A stretch of 39,358 bases of DNA from Hasllibacter sp. Its GTDB lineage: Bacteria > Pseudomonadota > Alphaproteobacteria > Rhodobacterales > Rhodobacteraceae. The stretch spans positions 1 through 39,358 of the forward strand of contig JANQKA010000100.1 of assembly GCA_028281405.1 (NCBI GenBank), in the 5' to 3' direction. Of the stretch, positions 10,959 through 20,099 are shown one piece after another. How positions within the stretch are numbered: position 1 is the first letter of the stretch; each line of letters begins with the position of its first letter. The notes under the pieces were generated by a model. That model had not been told where the DNA came from, did not search any database, and worked only from the letters and a program-made list of their open reading frames with translations. A program made the position numbers and the translations under genes.

Positions 10959-12212
10959 ATGCCAGCCCTGTGCCGCGACTGCTTCCACACCTTCGGGTCC
11001 GGAACCCGCTGCCCCGCGTGCCGCGGCCCGCGCGTCGTCGCCCATCCCGAACTCTTCGACCTCACGGTCGCGCACATGGACTGCGACGCATTCTACGCCA
11101 GCGTCGAAAAGCGTGACGATCCGTCCCTGCGCGACAAGCCGGTCATCGTCGGCGGCGGACGGCGCGGCGTGGTTTCCACCGCCTGCTACATCGCCCGCGT
11201 CAAGGGCGTGAAATCGGCCATGCCGATGTTCAAGGCGGTGAAGCTCTGCCCCGAGGCCGTCATCGTCAAACCGAGAATGGAAAAATACGTCGAGGTTTCC
11301 AAACAGATCCGCGCCATGATGGACGAACTCACCCCGATCGTCGAACCGCTGTCGCTCGACGAGGCCTTCATGGACCTCGCGGGCACCCGGCGGCTGCACG
11401 GCGCGCCACCCGCCGTCATGGTGGCCCGTTTGACGGAGCGCATGTGGAACGAGTTGGGCATCACCGGCTCGATCGGCCTCTCCCATAACAAATTCCTCGC
11501 GAAGATCGCCTCCGACCTCGAAAAGCCCCGCGGATATTCGGTGATCGGCAAAGCCGAAACGGAGGACTTCCTCCGCGACAAGCCCGTCCGCCTGATATGG
11601 GGCGTGGGAAGGGTCAACGAGGCCGCCTTCGAACGGGCGGGAATCCACACGATGGGCGACATCCTGCGCTGGGATCCCCTCGTCCTGCGGGAGAGGTTCG
11701 GGCATTTCGGAGAACGCCTCTGGCATCTCGCCAAGGGCGACGACGCCCGCCGCGTCACCCCGAACGGTCCGGTCAAGTCTATCTCCAACGAAATCACCTT
11801 CGACTTTGACCTCTCCGATCCGGAGTTGATCGACGGCCACATCTGGCGCCTCAGTGAAAAAGTCGCGGACCGCGCGAAAGCCCAGGAGCGCGCGGGCCGC
11901 GTCGTGACACTCAAGCTCAAGCGGACGGACCACAGCCTGATCAACCGGAGGCGGTCGCTCCGCGATCCGACGCAAATGGCCGACAGCATCTACCGAGCCG
12001 CGCGGGCCCTCTTCGATCAGGCGTCCGACGGAGGATCCTACCGGCTTCTCGGAGTCGGCCTCGGGGACATCGGCCCCGCCGACCGGGCCGACGCGGCGCC
12101 GGACCTGCTCGACCCGGAGGCCGCCGCCCGCGTCGGCGCGGAACGCGCCGCCGACGCGATCCGGGCGCGGTTCGGGCGGAAGGCCATCGTGAAGGGAAGA
12201 TCCCTGAGGTGA
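10959..12212 (+). CDS. dinB: DNA polymerase IV (Y-family) with N-terminal Cys-rich (zinc-ribbon-like) extension
   Basis: MDCDAFYASVEKRDDPSLRDKPVIVGG, SLDEAFMDL, SIGLSHNKFLAKIASDLEKP; N-terminus CRDCFHTFGSGTRCPAC. Confidence 0.95.
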   Translation: MPALCRDCFHTFGSGTRCPACRGPRVVAHPELFDLTVAHMDCDAFYASVEKRDDPSLRDKPVIVGGGRRGVVSTACYIARVKGVKSAMPMFKAVKLCPEAVIVKPRMEKYVEVSKQIRAMMDELTPIVEPLSLDEAFMDLAGTRRLHGAPPAVMVARLTERMWNELGITGSIGLSHNKFLAKIASDLEKPRGYSVIGKAETEDFLRDKPVRLIWGVGRVNEAAFERAGIHTMGDILRWDPLVLRERFGHFGERLWHLAKGDDARRVTPNGPVKSISNEITFDFDLSDPELIDGHIWRLSEKVADRAKAQERAGRVVTLKLKRTDHSLINRRRSLRDPTQMADSIYRAARALFDQASDGGSYRLLGVGLGDIGPADRADAAPDLLDPEAAARVGAERAADAIRARFGRKAIVKGRSLR

Positions 12213-13073
12213 TCATCCCGGAGCGGACGGCGGAACCGGCCGTCCGATCTCGGCCAGCCGCGCAACGACGCGGGACAACCTCCTCCGCACTCCGTCGAAT
12301 CCGTCATGAGGCCTGATTTCCGCCTCGTCCATGTAGATCGCGCGCGCGATTTCCACCTGGACCGCGTGAACCCCGCGCGCCGGGCACCCATAGCGCCCGG
12401 TCGTGTAGCCGCCCGCGAACGGCCTGTTGCGCGCCACGCGGAATCCGGCCTCGGAGAAGGCGGCCTCCATCCGGTCGACGATATCCGCGGCCGCCGCCGC
12501 GCCGAATCGGTCGCCGAGAACGACGTCGGGTCGCGGGTCGCCGGCGCGGACGGATATGTCCAAGGCTTCGAGCGGCATCGAATGCAGATCGACCAGGATG
12601 GCGCGGCCGAACATCCGCTCGCTCTCCCCGACCAGGCGCGCCAGCGCGTCGTGATAGGGACGCCAGTGATCGCGCAGGCGCCGATTCGCCTCGTCCATGG
12701 AAATCTTGCCGCGCTGGATCGCGCGCCCCCCGGCCACCACGCGCGGCACCACTCCGAGCCCGGCGTCGACCCGCGGCGTCGTCCTTCCACCCCGGACGCC
12801 CGCCACCACCGCCGGGTCGAGTTCGTCGGCGGCCCGGTTCAGATCGATGTACGCCCTCGGCGTTTCCGCCGCCAGCAGCGGTATGCCGTGCCCGGGAGCG
12901 CCGGCGAACAGCCTGTCCACGAAGGCGTCCTCGGACGAACGCAGCGCGCGCGCGTCGAGCGCCGACCCGCGCGCGAACGCCTCGGGATAGGCGCGTCCGG
13001 AATGGGGCGCCGCGAATATCACGCAGGTGTCGCGCGCCGCCGGAGGCGTCAACCGGTAGGGATTCGCCGTCAT
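12213..13073 (-). CDS. N-formylglutamate amidohydrolase family protein
   Basis: VIFAAPHSGRAYPEAF, AYIDLNRAADELDP, ILVDLHSMP, HAVQVEIARAIYMDE. Confidence 0.9.
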   Translation of the reverse strand: MTANPYRLTPPAARDTCVIFAAPHSGRAYPEAFARGSALDARALRSSEDAFVDRLFAGAPGHGIPLLAAETPRAYIDLNRAADELDPAVVAGVRGGRTTPRVDAGLGVVPRVVAGGRAIQRGKISMDEANRRLRDHWRPYHDALARLVGESERMFGRAILVDLHSMPLEALDISVRAGDPRPDVVLGDRFGAAAAADIVDRMEAAFSEAGFRVARNRPFAGGYTTGRYGCPARGVHAVQVEIARAIYMDEAEIRPHDGFDGVRRRLSRVVARLAEIGRPVPPSAPG

Positions 13074-13204
13074 CTCTCCTCCGATGCCGCGCGCCGCCCC
13101 GGAATGGCGGCGAATTTTGTTTGCGCCCGCCTTCCGGGCGGATTATACGGCCCGCGCCGGGGCGGCTTCGGGCCGCTCCCCGCCACGCGGGGAAAGTTCG
13201 GCGA

Positions 13205-13279
<75 letters not shown>

Positions 13280-13333
13280 TTGGATTTGACGGGGCGCGCG
13301 GATCGGCGCGTCCCGCGACGAAGGAGACGGGCC

Positions 13334-13459
13334 ATGAAGGTCAGGAATTCGCTGCGGTCGCTGAAGGCCCGCCACCGGGACTGCCGAGTCGTGCGGCGCA
13401 AGGGGCGCGTCTACGTCATCAACAAGACCCAGCGCAGGTTCAAAGCCCGCCAAGGGTGA
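13334..13459 (+). CDS. rpmJ: Ribosomal protein bL36 (41 aa, form without the four-Cys zinc site)
   Basis: [48 protein letters not shown] Shine-Dalgarno sequence; too short for the supplied ORF track. Confidence 0.96.
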   Translation: MKVRNSLRSLKARHRDCRVVRRKGRVYVINKTQRRFKARQG

Positions 13460-13487
13460 TTTGGAGCCGCCAAGGCCCCGGGCGCGA

Positions 13488-14684
13488 TCAGGATCCGTAG
13501 TCCCGGAGATCATCGATGACCTTGCCGTCGTTGGGCAGGCCGCCGGGAGCGACCACTTCGACGCGGCCCTTCAGTTTCAGGACATCGCCGACGCGTTTGC
13601 CGAAAGCCGCGGTGTCGACCCCTTCGCCCTCGACCATCACGGTCATCGCGTCGGCCTCGCCGTCCCGCGTGACGACGACGCGCGCCTTGGCCACGCCGGG
13701 TTGCCCCGCCACGAGATCCGCGACCTGTTCGGGGCGCACGAACATGCCCTTGATCTTGGTGGTCTGGTCGGCGCGTCCCATCCATCCCCCGATCCGCATG
13801 TTGGTTCGTCCGCAGGGCGAGGCGCCCGGCAGCACCGTGGAGAGATCGCCGGTGGCGAAACGAATCAGCGGGTAGTCCGGATTCAGCGTGGTCACCACCA
13901 CCTCGCCGACCTCGCCATCGGGAACCGGGACGCCCGTGCCGGGACGCACGATCTCCACCAGCACGCCGTCGTCGACGATCATGCCCTCCCGCGCGTCGCT
14001 CTCGTAGGCGACGACACCCAGATCCGCGGTGGCGTAGCACTGAAGGCATTCGATGCCGCGGTCGTCGTACCACTGCCGAAGCGACGGAAACAACGCCCCG
14101 CCGCTCACGGCGGCCTTCCTGAACCCCAGTTCGACCCCCATCTCGTCGGCCTTCTCGATGATCACCTTCAGGTAGTCGGGCGTTCCCCCGTAGGCCGTGC
14201 ATCCGATGTCGTGGGCGGCGCGGACCTGCAATTCGGTTTGGCCCGTGCCCGCGGGCACCACCGCCGCGCCCACGGCCCGCGCCCCGGATTCGAGGATCAT
14301 GCCGGCCGGCGTGAGATGGTAGCTGAAGCAATTCTGCACGATATCGCCCGGCCCGACGCCCAGCGCCGTCAGGAAACGCCCCGCGCGCCACCAATCCACG
14401 GAGGCGAGTCCCGGCTCGTAAATCGGTCCGGGCGATTGGAACACGTGATCGAAGGTCGACGCCGGGGAGGCCAAGCCGCCGAAGGGCGGAGCCTTCCGCT
14501 GCGCCTCGACCAGATCGGCCTTCCTCAGAACCGGCAATTCGGCGAGCGCGCCGATGGAGGTGACGGCGTCGGAGTCCACCCCCGCCAGTCCACCAAGCAC
14601 CTGAGCCCTGCGGACCTGCGCGGGCAAATCCCGGGCGACCGCGCGCCTCCGCTCCTCGTCCGGCTGAAATTCCACGGCGTCCAT
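13488..14684 (-). CDS. Phenylacetate-CoA ligase family (PaaK-like) AMP-forming enzyme
   Basis: QCYATADLGVVAYESDA, GEVGEVVVTTLNPDYPLIRFATGDLS, GRADQTTKIKGMFVRPEQV. Confidence 0.88.
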   Translation of the reverse strand: MDAVEFQPDEERRRAVARDLPAQVRRAQVLGGLAGVDSDAVTSIGALAELPVLRKADLVEAQRKAPPFGGLASPASTFDHVFQSPGPIYEPGLASVDWWRAGRFLTALGVGPGDIVQNCFSYHLTPAGMILESGARAVGAAVVPAGTGQTELQVRAAHDIGCTAYGGTPDYLKVIIEKADEMGVELGFRKAAVSGGALFPSLRQWYDDRGIECLQCYATADLGVVAYESDAREGMIVDDGVLVEIVRPGTGVPVPDGEVGEVVVTTLNPDYPLIRFATGDLSTVLPGASPCGRTNMRIGGWMGRADQTTKIKGMFVRPEQVADLVAGQPGVAKARVVVTRDGEADAMTVMVEGEGVDTAAFGKRVGDVLKLKGRVEVVAPGGLPNDGKVIDDLRDYGS

Positions 14685-14827
14685 GTCGTTCCTCCGTTGT
14701 CACGAACCGTTCGCTCCGCCCGCGGGCGACCTCCCCCCATTACGGGAACAGGCTCCGCCGCGCAATCGCCCCGGATTTCCCGCGGTTCCGGACCCGCCCC
14801 GCGCCGGCCCGCCGGCGGAACACGGGG

Positions 14828-15670
14828 TCAGCTAAGCCAACGCTTTCGGCGGCGGTAGGACCGGACGTCACGGTAGGACTTCCTGCCCTCCTCGGACATG
14901 CCGAGATAGAATTCCTTCACGTCGGGATTCTCGCGCAATCCCTCCGCGGGGCCGTCCATCACCACGCGCCCCGATTCCAGGATGTATCCATGGTGCGCGT
15001 ATTTCAGGGCCACGTTGGTGTTCTGCTCGGCGAGGAGGAAACTGACGCCCTCCTGCTCGTTCAGATCCTTCACGATGTCGAAAATCTCCTCCACCAATTG
15101 CGGGGCGAGGCCCATCGACGGCTCGTCGAGCAGCACGGTCTCCGGCCTGCTCATCAGCGCCCGGCCGATGGCGCACATCTGCTGCTCTCCGCCCGATGTG
15201 TAGCCCGCCTGGCTTCTCCGCCGATCCTTGAGGCGCGGAAAATAGGCGTAGACCATTTCAAGATCGTCGTGGACGGCCTTCGATCCGGAACGAGTGTAGG
15301 CTCCGGTCAACAGGTTCTCCTCCACGGTCAGGTGCTCGAAGCAATGGCGGCCCTCCATCACCTGGATCACGCCCTTCCTGACCAGCGCCGCCGGATTCAG
15401 GTCGGCGACCCTCTCCCCGCGGTACAGGATGGATCCCTTCGTCACCTCCCCGCGTTCCGAATGCAGCAGGTTCGAGACCGCCTTCAGCGTCGTGGTCTTG
15501 CCGGCGCCGTTGCCGCCCAGCAGGGCGGTGATCCCGCCCTCCCTCACGGAAAGCGACACGCCCTTCAGCACGAGAATCACGTGATTGTAGATCACCTCGA
15601 TGTTGTTGACCTCCAGAAGGAGGCCGTCCGCGCCCGCCCGTTCCCCGGCGCTTCCGTCGCTTTGAGCCAT
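14828..15670 (-). CDS. livF: Branched-chain amino acid-type ABC transporter ATP-binding protein LivF
   Basis: LLGGNGAGKTTTLKAVSNLL, SGGEQQMCAIGRALMSRPETVLLDEPSMGLAP; start set at MAQSDG. Confidence 0.93.
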   Translation of the reverse strand: MAQSDGSAGERAGADGLLLEVNNIEVIYNHVILVLKGVSLSVREGGITALLGGNGAGKTTTLKAVSNLLHSERGEVTKGSILYRGERVADLNPAALVRKGVIQVMEGRHCFEHLTVEENLLTGAYTRSGSKAVHDDLEMVYAYFPRLKDRRRSQAGYTSGGEQQMCAIGRALMSRPETVLLDEPSMGLAPQLVEEIFDIVKDLNEQEGVSFLLAEQNTNVALKYAHHGYILESGRVVMDGPAEGLRENPDVKEFYLGMSEEGRKSYRDVRSYRRRKRWLS

Positions 15671-15746
15671 GTCTCTCCCTTTCGGCGCGGGTCCGCGGCG
15701 GATCCCGTTCGGAGAGGTGGCCCGGCCCGGGGGCCGGGCCACTCCC

Positions 15747-17030
15747 TCAGTTGCAGCGCTTCGAGATGTTGTTTTCCCGCGCGAACGCCGAGGCGTCGGC
15801 CTCGATCAGCGGCTGGATCACCCCGCTCTCGGACTTGATGTAGTCGGTCACGAGGGACCAGCTGCCCGAGGACGCGTTCCACTGCTGAACCGCGGCCCTT
15901 CCGGATCCGCCGTGATTTTCACAGGAAACCGAAAAGGGAGGCGCGAAGCCGGGCAGCCCCAGGGACGCCATGAGCCTGTCGGTGATCTCCAGCGCCTCCA
16001 TCCCGTCGCGCATCTGCGCCGCGGTGATGTCAGACACGCCGTGGATTTCCTGGGCTTTTTTCGCGGCCTCGGCCGCGAGCATCGCGGCGTAGAGGCCGCG
16101 GTTGTAGAGAACCTTGCCGTGCTGGTCGCCCGCTCCGGCCGAAAGTCCCTTCGAATAGACGTATCTCTCCAGATCCTCGTAGATCGGAAAGTCGCGTCCC
16201 GGGGCGGTCAGGGCGAGCGCCTTGTAGCCGGTCGCCTTGCCGCCCACCGGTTCCACGTCGTTCTCGGAACCCGACCACCAGATGCCGATGAAATTCTCCA
16301 TCGGATACCGGATGTTGGCGGCTTCCTGAATGGCGACCTGATTCATCACTCCCCAGCCCCACATCAGCACGTAGTCGGGGCGCTCGCGGCGGATCTGCAG
16401 CCACTGGGACTTCTGCTCCTGCCCCGGATGATCGACCGGCAGCAGGGTCAATTCGAACCCGTATTTGCCGGACAGCTCCTCCAGGGTCCGGATCGGCTCC
16501 TTTCCGTACGCGGAGTTGTGGTACACCAACGCGATCTTCTTGCCGCCGATGTTTCCCCCGTTCAGGTCGAGGATGTGCTTCACCGCGATCGAGGCGCCGT
16601 CCCAATAGTTGGCCGGATAGTTGAACACCCACTCGAAGGTGGTGCCGTCGGCGGCCGAGGTCCGTCCGTAGCCCATGGAGTGGATCGGGATGCCGTCGGC
16701 CGAGGCCTTGGGAATCAATTGGTAGGTGATCCCCGTGGAGAGCGGCTGGTAGACCAGGGCGTTCTGGCCCTTGGTGGCTTCGTAGCACTCCACGCCCTTC
16801 TCGGTGTTGTAGCCCGTCTCGCAGGGCAGGACGCGGGCGCGGATCCCGCCGATGCCGCCGTCGCGCTCGTTCAGCAGCGTGAAGTAGTCCGCGTACCCGT
16901 CGGCCACGGGAATGCCGTTCGGCGCGTAGGGGCCGGTGCGGTAATCGAGCGACGGAAACACGAGGTCCGCCGCCGCGGGTCCGGCCGCGAACGCCGCGGC
17001 CACCGCCAGAGCGGTCAGTTGGGTCTTCAT
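15747..17030 (-). CDS. livK: ABC transporter substrate-binding protein (LivK/Leu-Ile-Val-binding family)
   Basis: Signal peptide MKTQLTALAVAAAFAAGPAAA; type I periplasmic binding protein composition; in liv operon. Confidence 0.88.
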   Translation of the reverse strand: MKTQLTALAVAAAFAAGPAAADLVFPSLDYRTGPYAPNGIPVADGYADYFTLLNERDGGIGGIRARVLPCETGYNTEKGVECYEATKGQNALVYQPLSTGITYQLIPKASADGIPIHSMGYGRTSAADGTTFEWVFNYPANYWDGASIAVKHILDLNGGNIGGKKIALVYHNSAYGKEPIRTLEELSGKYGFELTLLPVDHPGQEQKSQWLQIRRERPDYVLMWGWGVMNQVAIQEAANIRYPMENFIGIWWSGSENDVEPVGGKATGYKALALTAPGRDFPIYEDLERYVYSKGLSAGAGDQHGKVLYNRGLYAAMLAAEAAKKAQEIHGVSDITAAQMRDGMEALEITDRLMASLGLPGFAPPFSVSCENHGGSGRAAVQQWNASSGSWSLVTDYIKSESGVIQPLIEADASAFARENNISKRCN

Positions 17031-17076
17031 CGGTAATTCCTCCTTCGATTTGTCCGATGATGGTGCGGCCCGTCCC

Positions 17077-18153
17077 TCAGTAGGGGAAGGGCCATGTTCT
17101 GAGCTTCTCCTTGGTCAGGCGCCAAAGCTGGGCCAGACCGTGCGGCTCGAAAATCAGGAAGGCGCAGATCAAGGCGCCGACGATCATGAATTCGATGTGC
17201 GCCGCGAGATCGGTGGGCCATCCCAGCGTCCCGGTCAGCACGTTCTTGAGAAAAACCGGCAGCAACACGAGGAACGCCGCCCCGGCGAAACTGCCGAGGA
17301 TCGATCCGAGGCCGCCGATTATGATCATGAACAGCACGAGGAACGACTTCTGGATGCCGAACACCTCGCCCACCTCGACTGCGCCGAGGTAGACCGCGAA
17401 GAACAGCGCCCCGGAGATGCCGACGAAGAAGGACGAGACCGCGAAGGCCGTCAATTTCGCGCCCAGCGGATTCACCCCGATGATCTCGGCCGCGATGTCC
17501 ATGTCACGGATCGCCATCCACTTCCGGCCAAGCGAGCCCCGGGTCATGTTCCGGGCAAGCCACGCGCAGATCACCACGAAGACGAGGCAGAACAGGTAGG
17601 TGGCCCAGGCCGAGGTCGTCGGCCCCGTCACCTCCACTCCGAACACCGTCCTTGTCGGCGCGTTTATCTGGCCCGACGCGGAGTAATTGTAGAACCATCC
17701 GACCCGGTTGAAGAGCCACACGAGGAAGAACTGCGCCGCCAAGGTCGCCACGGCGAGATAGAATCCCTTGATGCGCAGGGACGGCAGGCCGAACAGCACC
17801 CCGACGGCGGCGGTGATCCCGCCCGCCAGAATGACGTGGAAGACGATGTTGACGTCCGGAAAGCCCGTCATCAGCTTGTAGCAGGCGTAAGCCCCGACCG
17901 CCATGAATCCGCCCGTGCCGAGCGACACCTGCCCGCAGTATCCGGTCAGGATGTTGAGGCCCAGGGTCGCGATGGCGTAGATCAGGAACGGCAGCAGGAC
18001 GGCGTTGGCCCAGTAATCGTTGATGACGAACGGCACGACGAGGAACGCGACCGCGAGCGTCGCGAAATACGCCCAACGGTCGAACCTGATCGGGAAGGTC
18101 CGGCCGTCCTCCCGGTAGTTCGTCTTGAAGTCGCCGGCCTCGCGGTAGATCAT
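17077..18153 (-). CDS. livM: Branched-chain amino acid-type ABC transporter permease LivM
   Basis: Multi-TM, GYCGQVSLGTGGFMAVGAYACY, IIIGGLGSILGSFAGAAF. Confidence 0.93.
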   Translation of the reverse strand: MIYREAGDFKTNYREDGRTFPIRFDRWAYFATLAVAFLVVPFVINDYWANAVLLPFLIYAIATLGLNILTGYCGQVSLGTGGFMAVGAYACYKLMTGFPDVNIVFHVILAGGITAAVGVLFGLPSLRIKGFYLAVATLAAQFFLVWLFNRVGWFYNYSASGQINAPTRTVFGVEVTGPTTSAWATYLFCLVFVVICAWLARNMTRGSLGRKWMAIRDMDIAAEIIGVNPLGAKLTAFAVSSFFVGISGALFFAVYLGAVEVGEVFGIQKSFLVLFMIIIGGLGSILGSFAGAAFLVLLPVFLKNVLTGTLGWPTDLAAHIEFMIVGALICAFLIFEPHGLAQLWRLTKEKLRTWPFPY

Positions 18154-18192
18154 GGCAGCTTCTCCTGGTTGTTCGCCGCGGCTCGCGTCATG

Positions 18193-19179
18193 TCATACCC
18201 TTTCGATTATCTTCTCGCCGAACAGCCCCTGCGGACGGAAGACGAGGAACACCAGGGCCAGCACGAACGCGAACCAGTTCTCCGTCGCGCCGCCCAGCGC
18301 CGGCCCCGCGAGGAATTCGAACAGTTTCTCCCCCACGCCGATGATCAACCCGCCAACGATCGCGCCGGGTATCGACGTGAATCCCCCCAGCATCAGGACC
18401 GGGAGGGCCTTCAGCGCGATCAGCGACAGCGAGAATTGGACGCCGGATTTGGCCCCCCACATGACGCCGGCGACCAGCGCCACGAAGCCCGCGATGGACC
18501 ACACCAGCACCCAGATCGAGTTTAGGGAAATTCCGACCGACAGCGCCGCCTGATGGTCGTCCGCCACCGCGCGCAGGGCCCGGCCCTGCTTGGTGTATTG
18601 CGAGAACAGCACCAAAACCGTGACAAGGACCGCGGCGATGACCGTCGCAACGATGTCGAGGTTGTCGATGAAGAACCCGTAGCCGAAGGCGTTGAACGTG
18701 GTTTCGTCGATCCATCCGTTGATGCCCTGCGGCAGGCCCACGTCCAATTTCTTGATATCGGCGCCCCACATGAGGTCGCCGAATCCCTCCAGGAAATACG
18801 CCAGGCCGATCGTCGCCATGAAGAGGATGATCGGCTCCTGGTTGACGAGGTGCTTCAGGATCAGTTCGTTCACGGCCCAGGCGAACGCCACCATGATCGC
18901 CATCGTGAACAGGATCGCGAGGACCGCCGGGAGATGCCAGCCGAAGTGGTGCGCCTCCGTGCCCAGCACCGCGTTGATCAAATGGGCGAACGGCACCTGC
19001 CCGTCCATAAGTCCAACCAGCGTCAGCGCGGCGAACAGGGCCATCACGCCCTGAGCGTAGTTGAAGATGCCCGAGGCCTTGAAGATCAGCACGAACCCGA
19101 GGGCGACCAGCGAGTACATCACTCCGGCCATGAAGCCGTTCAGGGCGACCTCGACCGCGAACAGGAATTGTTCAAACAC
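18193..19179 (-). CDS. livH: Branched-chain amino acid-type ABC transporter permease LivH
   Basis: NGFMAGVMYSLVALGFVLIFKASGIFNYAQGVMALFAA; QYTKQGRALRAVADDHQAALSVGI. Confidence 0.94.
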   Translation of the reverse strand: MFEQFLFAVEVALNGFMAGVMYSLVALGFVLIFKASGIFNYAQGVMALFAALTLVGLMDGQVPFAHLINAVLGTEAHHFGWHLPAVLAILFTMAIMVAFAWAVNELILKHLVNQEPIILFMATIGLAYFLEGFGDLMWGADIKKLDVGLPQGINGWIDETTFNAFGYGFFIDNLDIVATVIAAVLVTVLVLFSQYTKQGRALRAVADDHQAALSVGISLNSIWVLVWSIAGFVALVAGVMWGAKSGVQFSLSLIALKALPVLMLGGFTSIPGAIVGGLIIGVGEKLFEFLAGPALGGATENWFAFVLALVFLVFRPQGLFGEKIIERV

Positions 19180-19265
19180 GCGCTCCTCCTTCGGCTGGGC
19201 CGCGGACCGGGCCGCCGCGGCGCGGAAGGCCTCCGCGGCCGGTCGGGGACGGGGCGGCGCGCGGG

Positions 19266-20093
19266 TCAGTCATGTCCGACTCCGAGATAGGCGTCGATGA
19301 CATCCTGATTGTTCCGGACCTCGTCGGGCGTCCCATCGCCGATCTTGCGCCCATAATCCATCACCACGACCCTGTCGGACAGGTCCATGACCACGCCCAT
19401 GTCATGCTCGATCAGGGCGATCGTGGTGCCGAACTCATCGTTCACGTCGAGGATGAAGCGGCTCATGTCCTCCTTCTCCTCCACGTTCATTCCGGCCATG
19501 GGTTCGTCCAATAGCAGAAGTTCGGGCTCGGCGGCCAGCGCCCGGGCCAGTTCGACCCGCTTCTTCAGGCCGTAGGGCAGCCGTCCCACCGGAACCTTCC
19601 GGATGTGCTGGATGTTGAGGAAATCGATGATCTCCTCGACCTTCCCGCGGTTTTCGATTTCCTCCCTCTCGGCGGACCCGATCCAAAGGGCTTGCGCCGC
19701 CATCGACGACTTCATGCGCGTCAGCCGCCCGGTCATGACATTGTCCAGGACCGTCATCCCGTGAAAAAGCGCGATGTTCTGGAAAGTCCGCGCGATGCCC
19801 TGCCGCGCCACCTGGTAGGGTTTCATGGGCGCGCGCTCCCGGCCCCGGAAGATCACAACGCCCTCCTGCGGGTGATAGAAGCCCGATATCACGTTCAACA
19901 GGGACGACTTTCCGGCTCCATTCGGCCCGATGATCGCCCGGATCTCGCCTTCGCGGATGTCGAAGGAGATATCCCTGATCGCCACCACGCCGCCGAACCG
20001 CAGAACAATGTTCCGCATCTCCATCAGCGGGACTACGGCCTCCGTGCCGTCCTCCGCGGCGTATTCCCCGGTTTTGTCGTCGAGCATTTCCAT
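19266..20093 (-). CDS. livG: Branched-chain amino acid-type ABC transporter ATP-binding protein LivG
   Basis: IIGPNGAGKSSLLNVISGFYHPQEG, ARTFQNIALFHGMTVLDNVMTG, LLLDEPMAGMNVEEKEDM. Confidence 0.94.
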   Translation of the reverse strand: MEMLDDKTGEYAAEDGTEAVVPLMEMRNIVLRFGGVVAIRDISFDIREGEIRAIIGPNGAGKSSLLNVISGFYHPQEGVVIFRGRERAPMKPYQVARQGIARTFQNIALFHGMTVLDNVMTGRLTRMKSSMAAQALWIGSAEREEIENRGKVEEIIDFLNIQHIRKVPVGRLPYGLKKRVELARALAAEPELLLLDEPMAGMNVEEKEDMSRFILDVNDEFGTTIALIEHDMGVVMDLSDRVVVMDYGRKIGDGTPDEVRNNQDVIDAYLGVGHD

Positions 20094-20099
20094 CCAGCC

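Noticed and set aside
13334-13459. bL36 lacking the zinc-binding cysteines as an unusual ribosomal protein
   Set aside because: The 41-aa form without the Cys cluster is the ordinary version in many Alphaproteobacteria.
13859-13870. GCGAAACGAATCAGCGG inside the PaaK-like gene as a further array element
   Set aside because: It encodes the conserved RFATGD region of the ligase on the minus strand, so the match is adequately explained by coding constraint.
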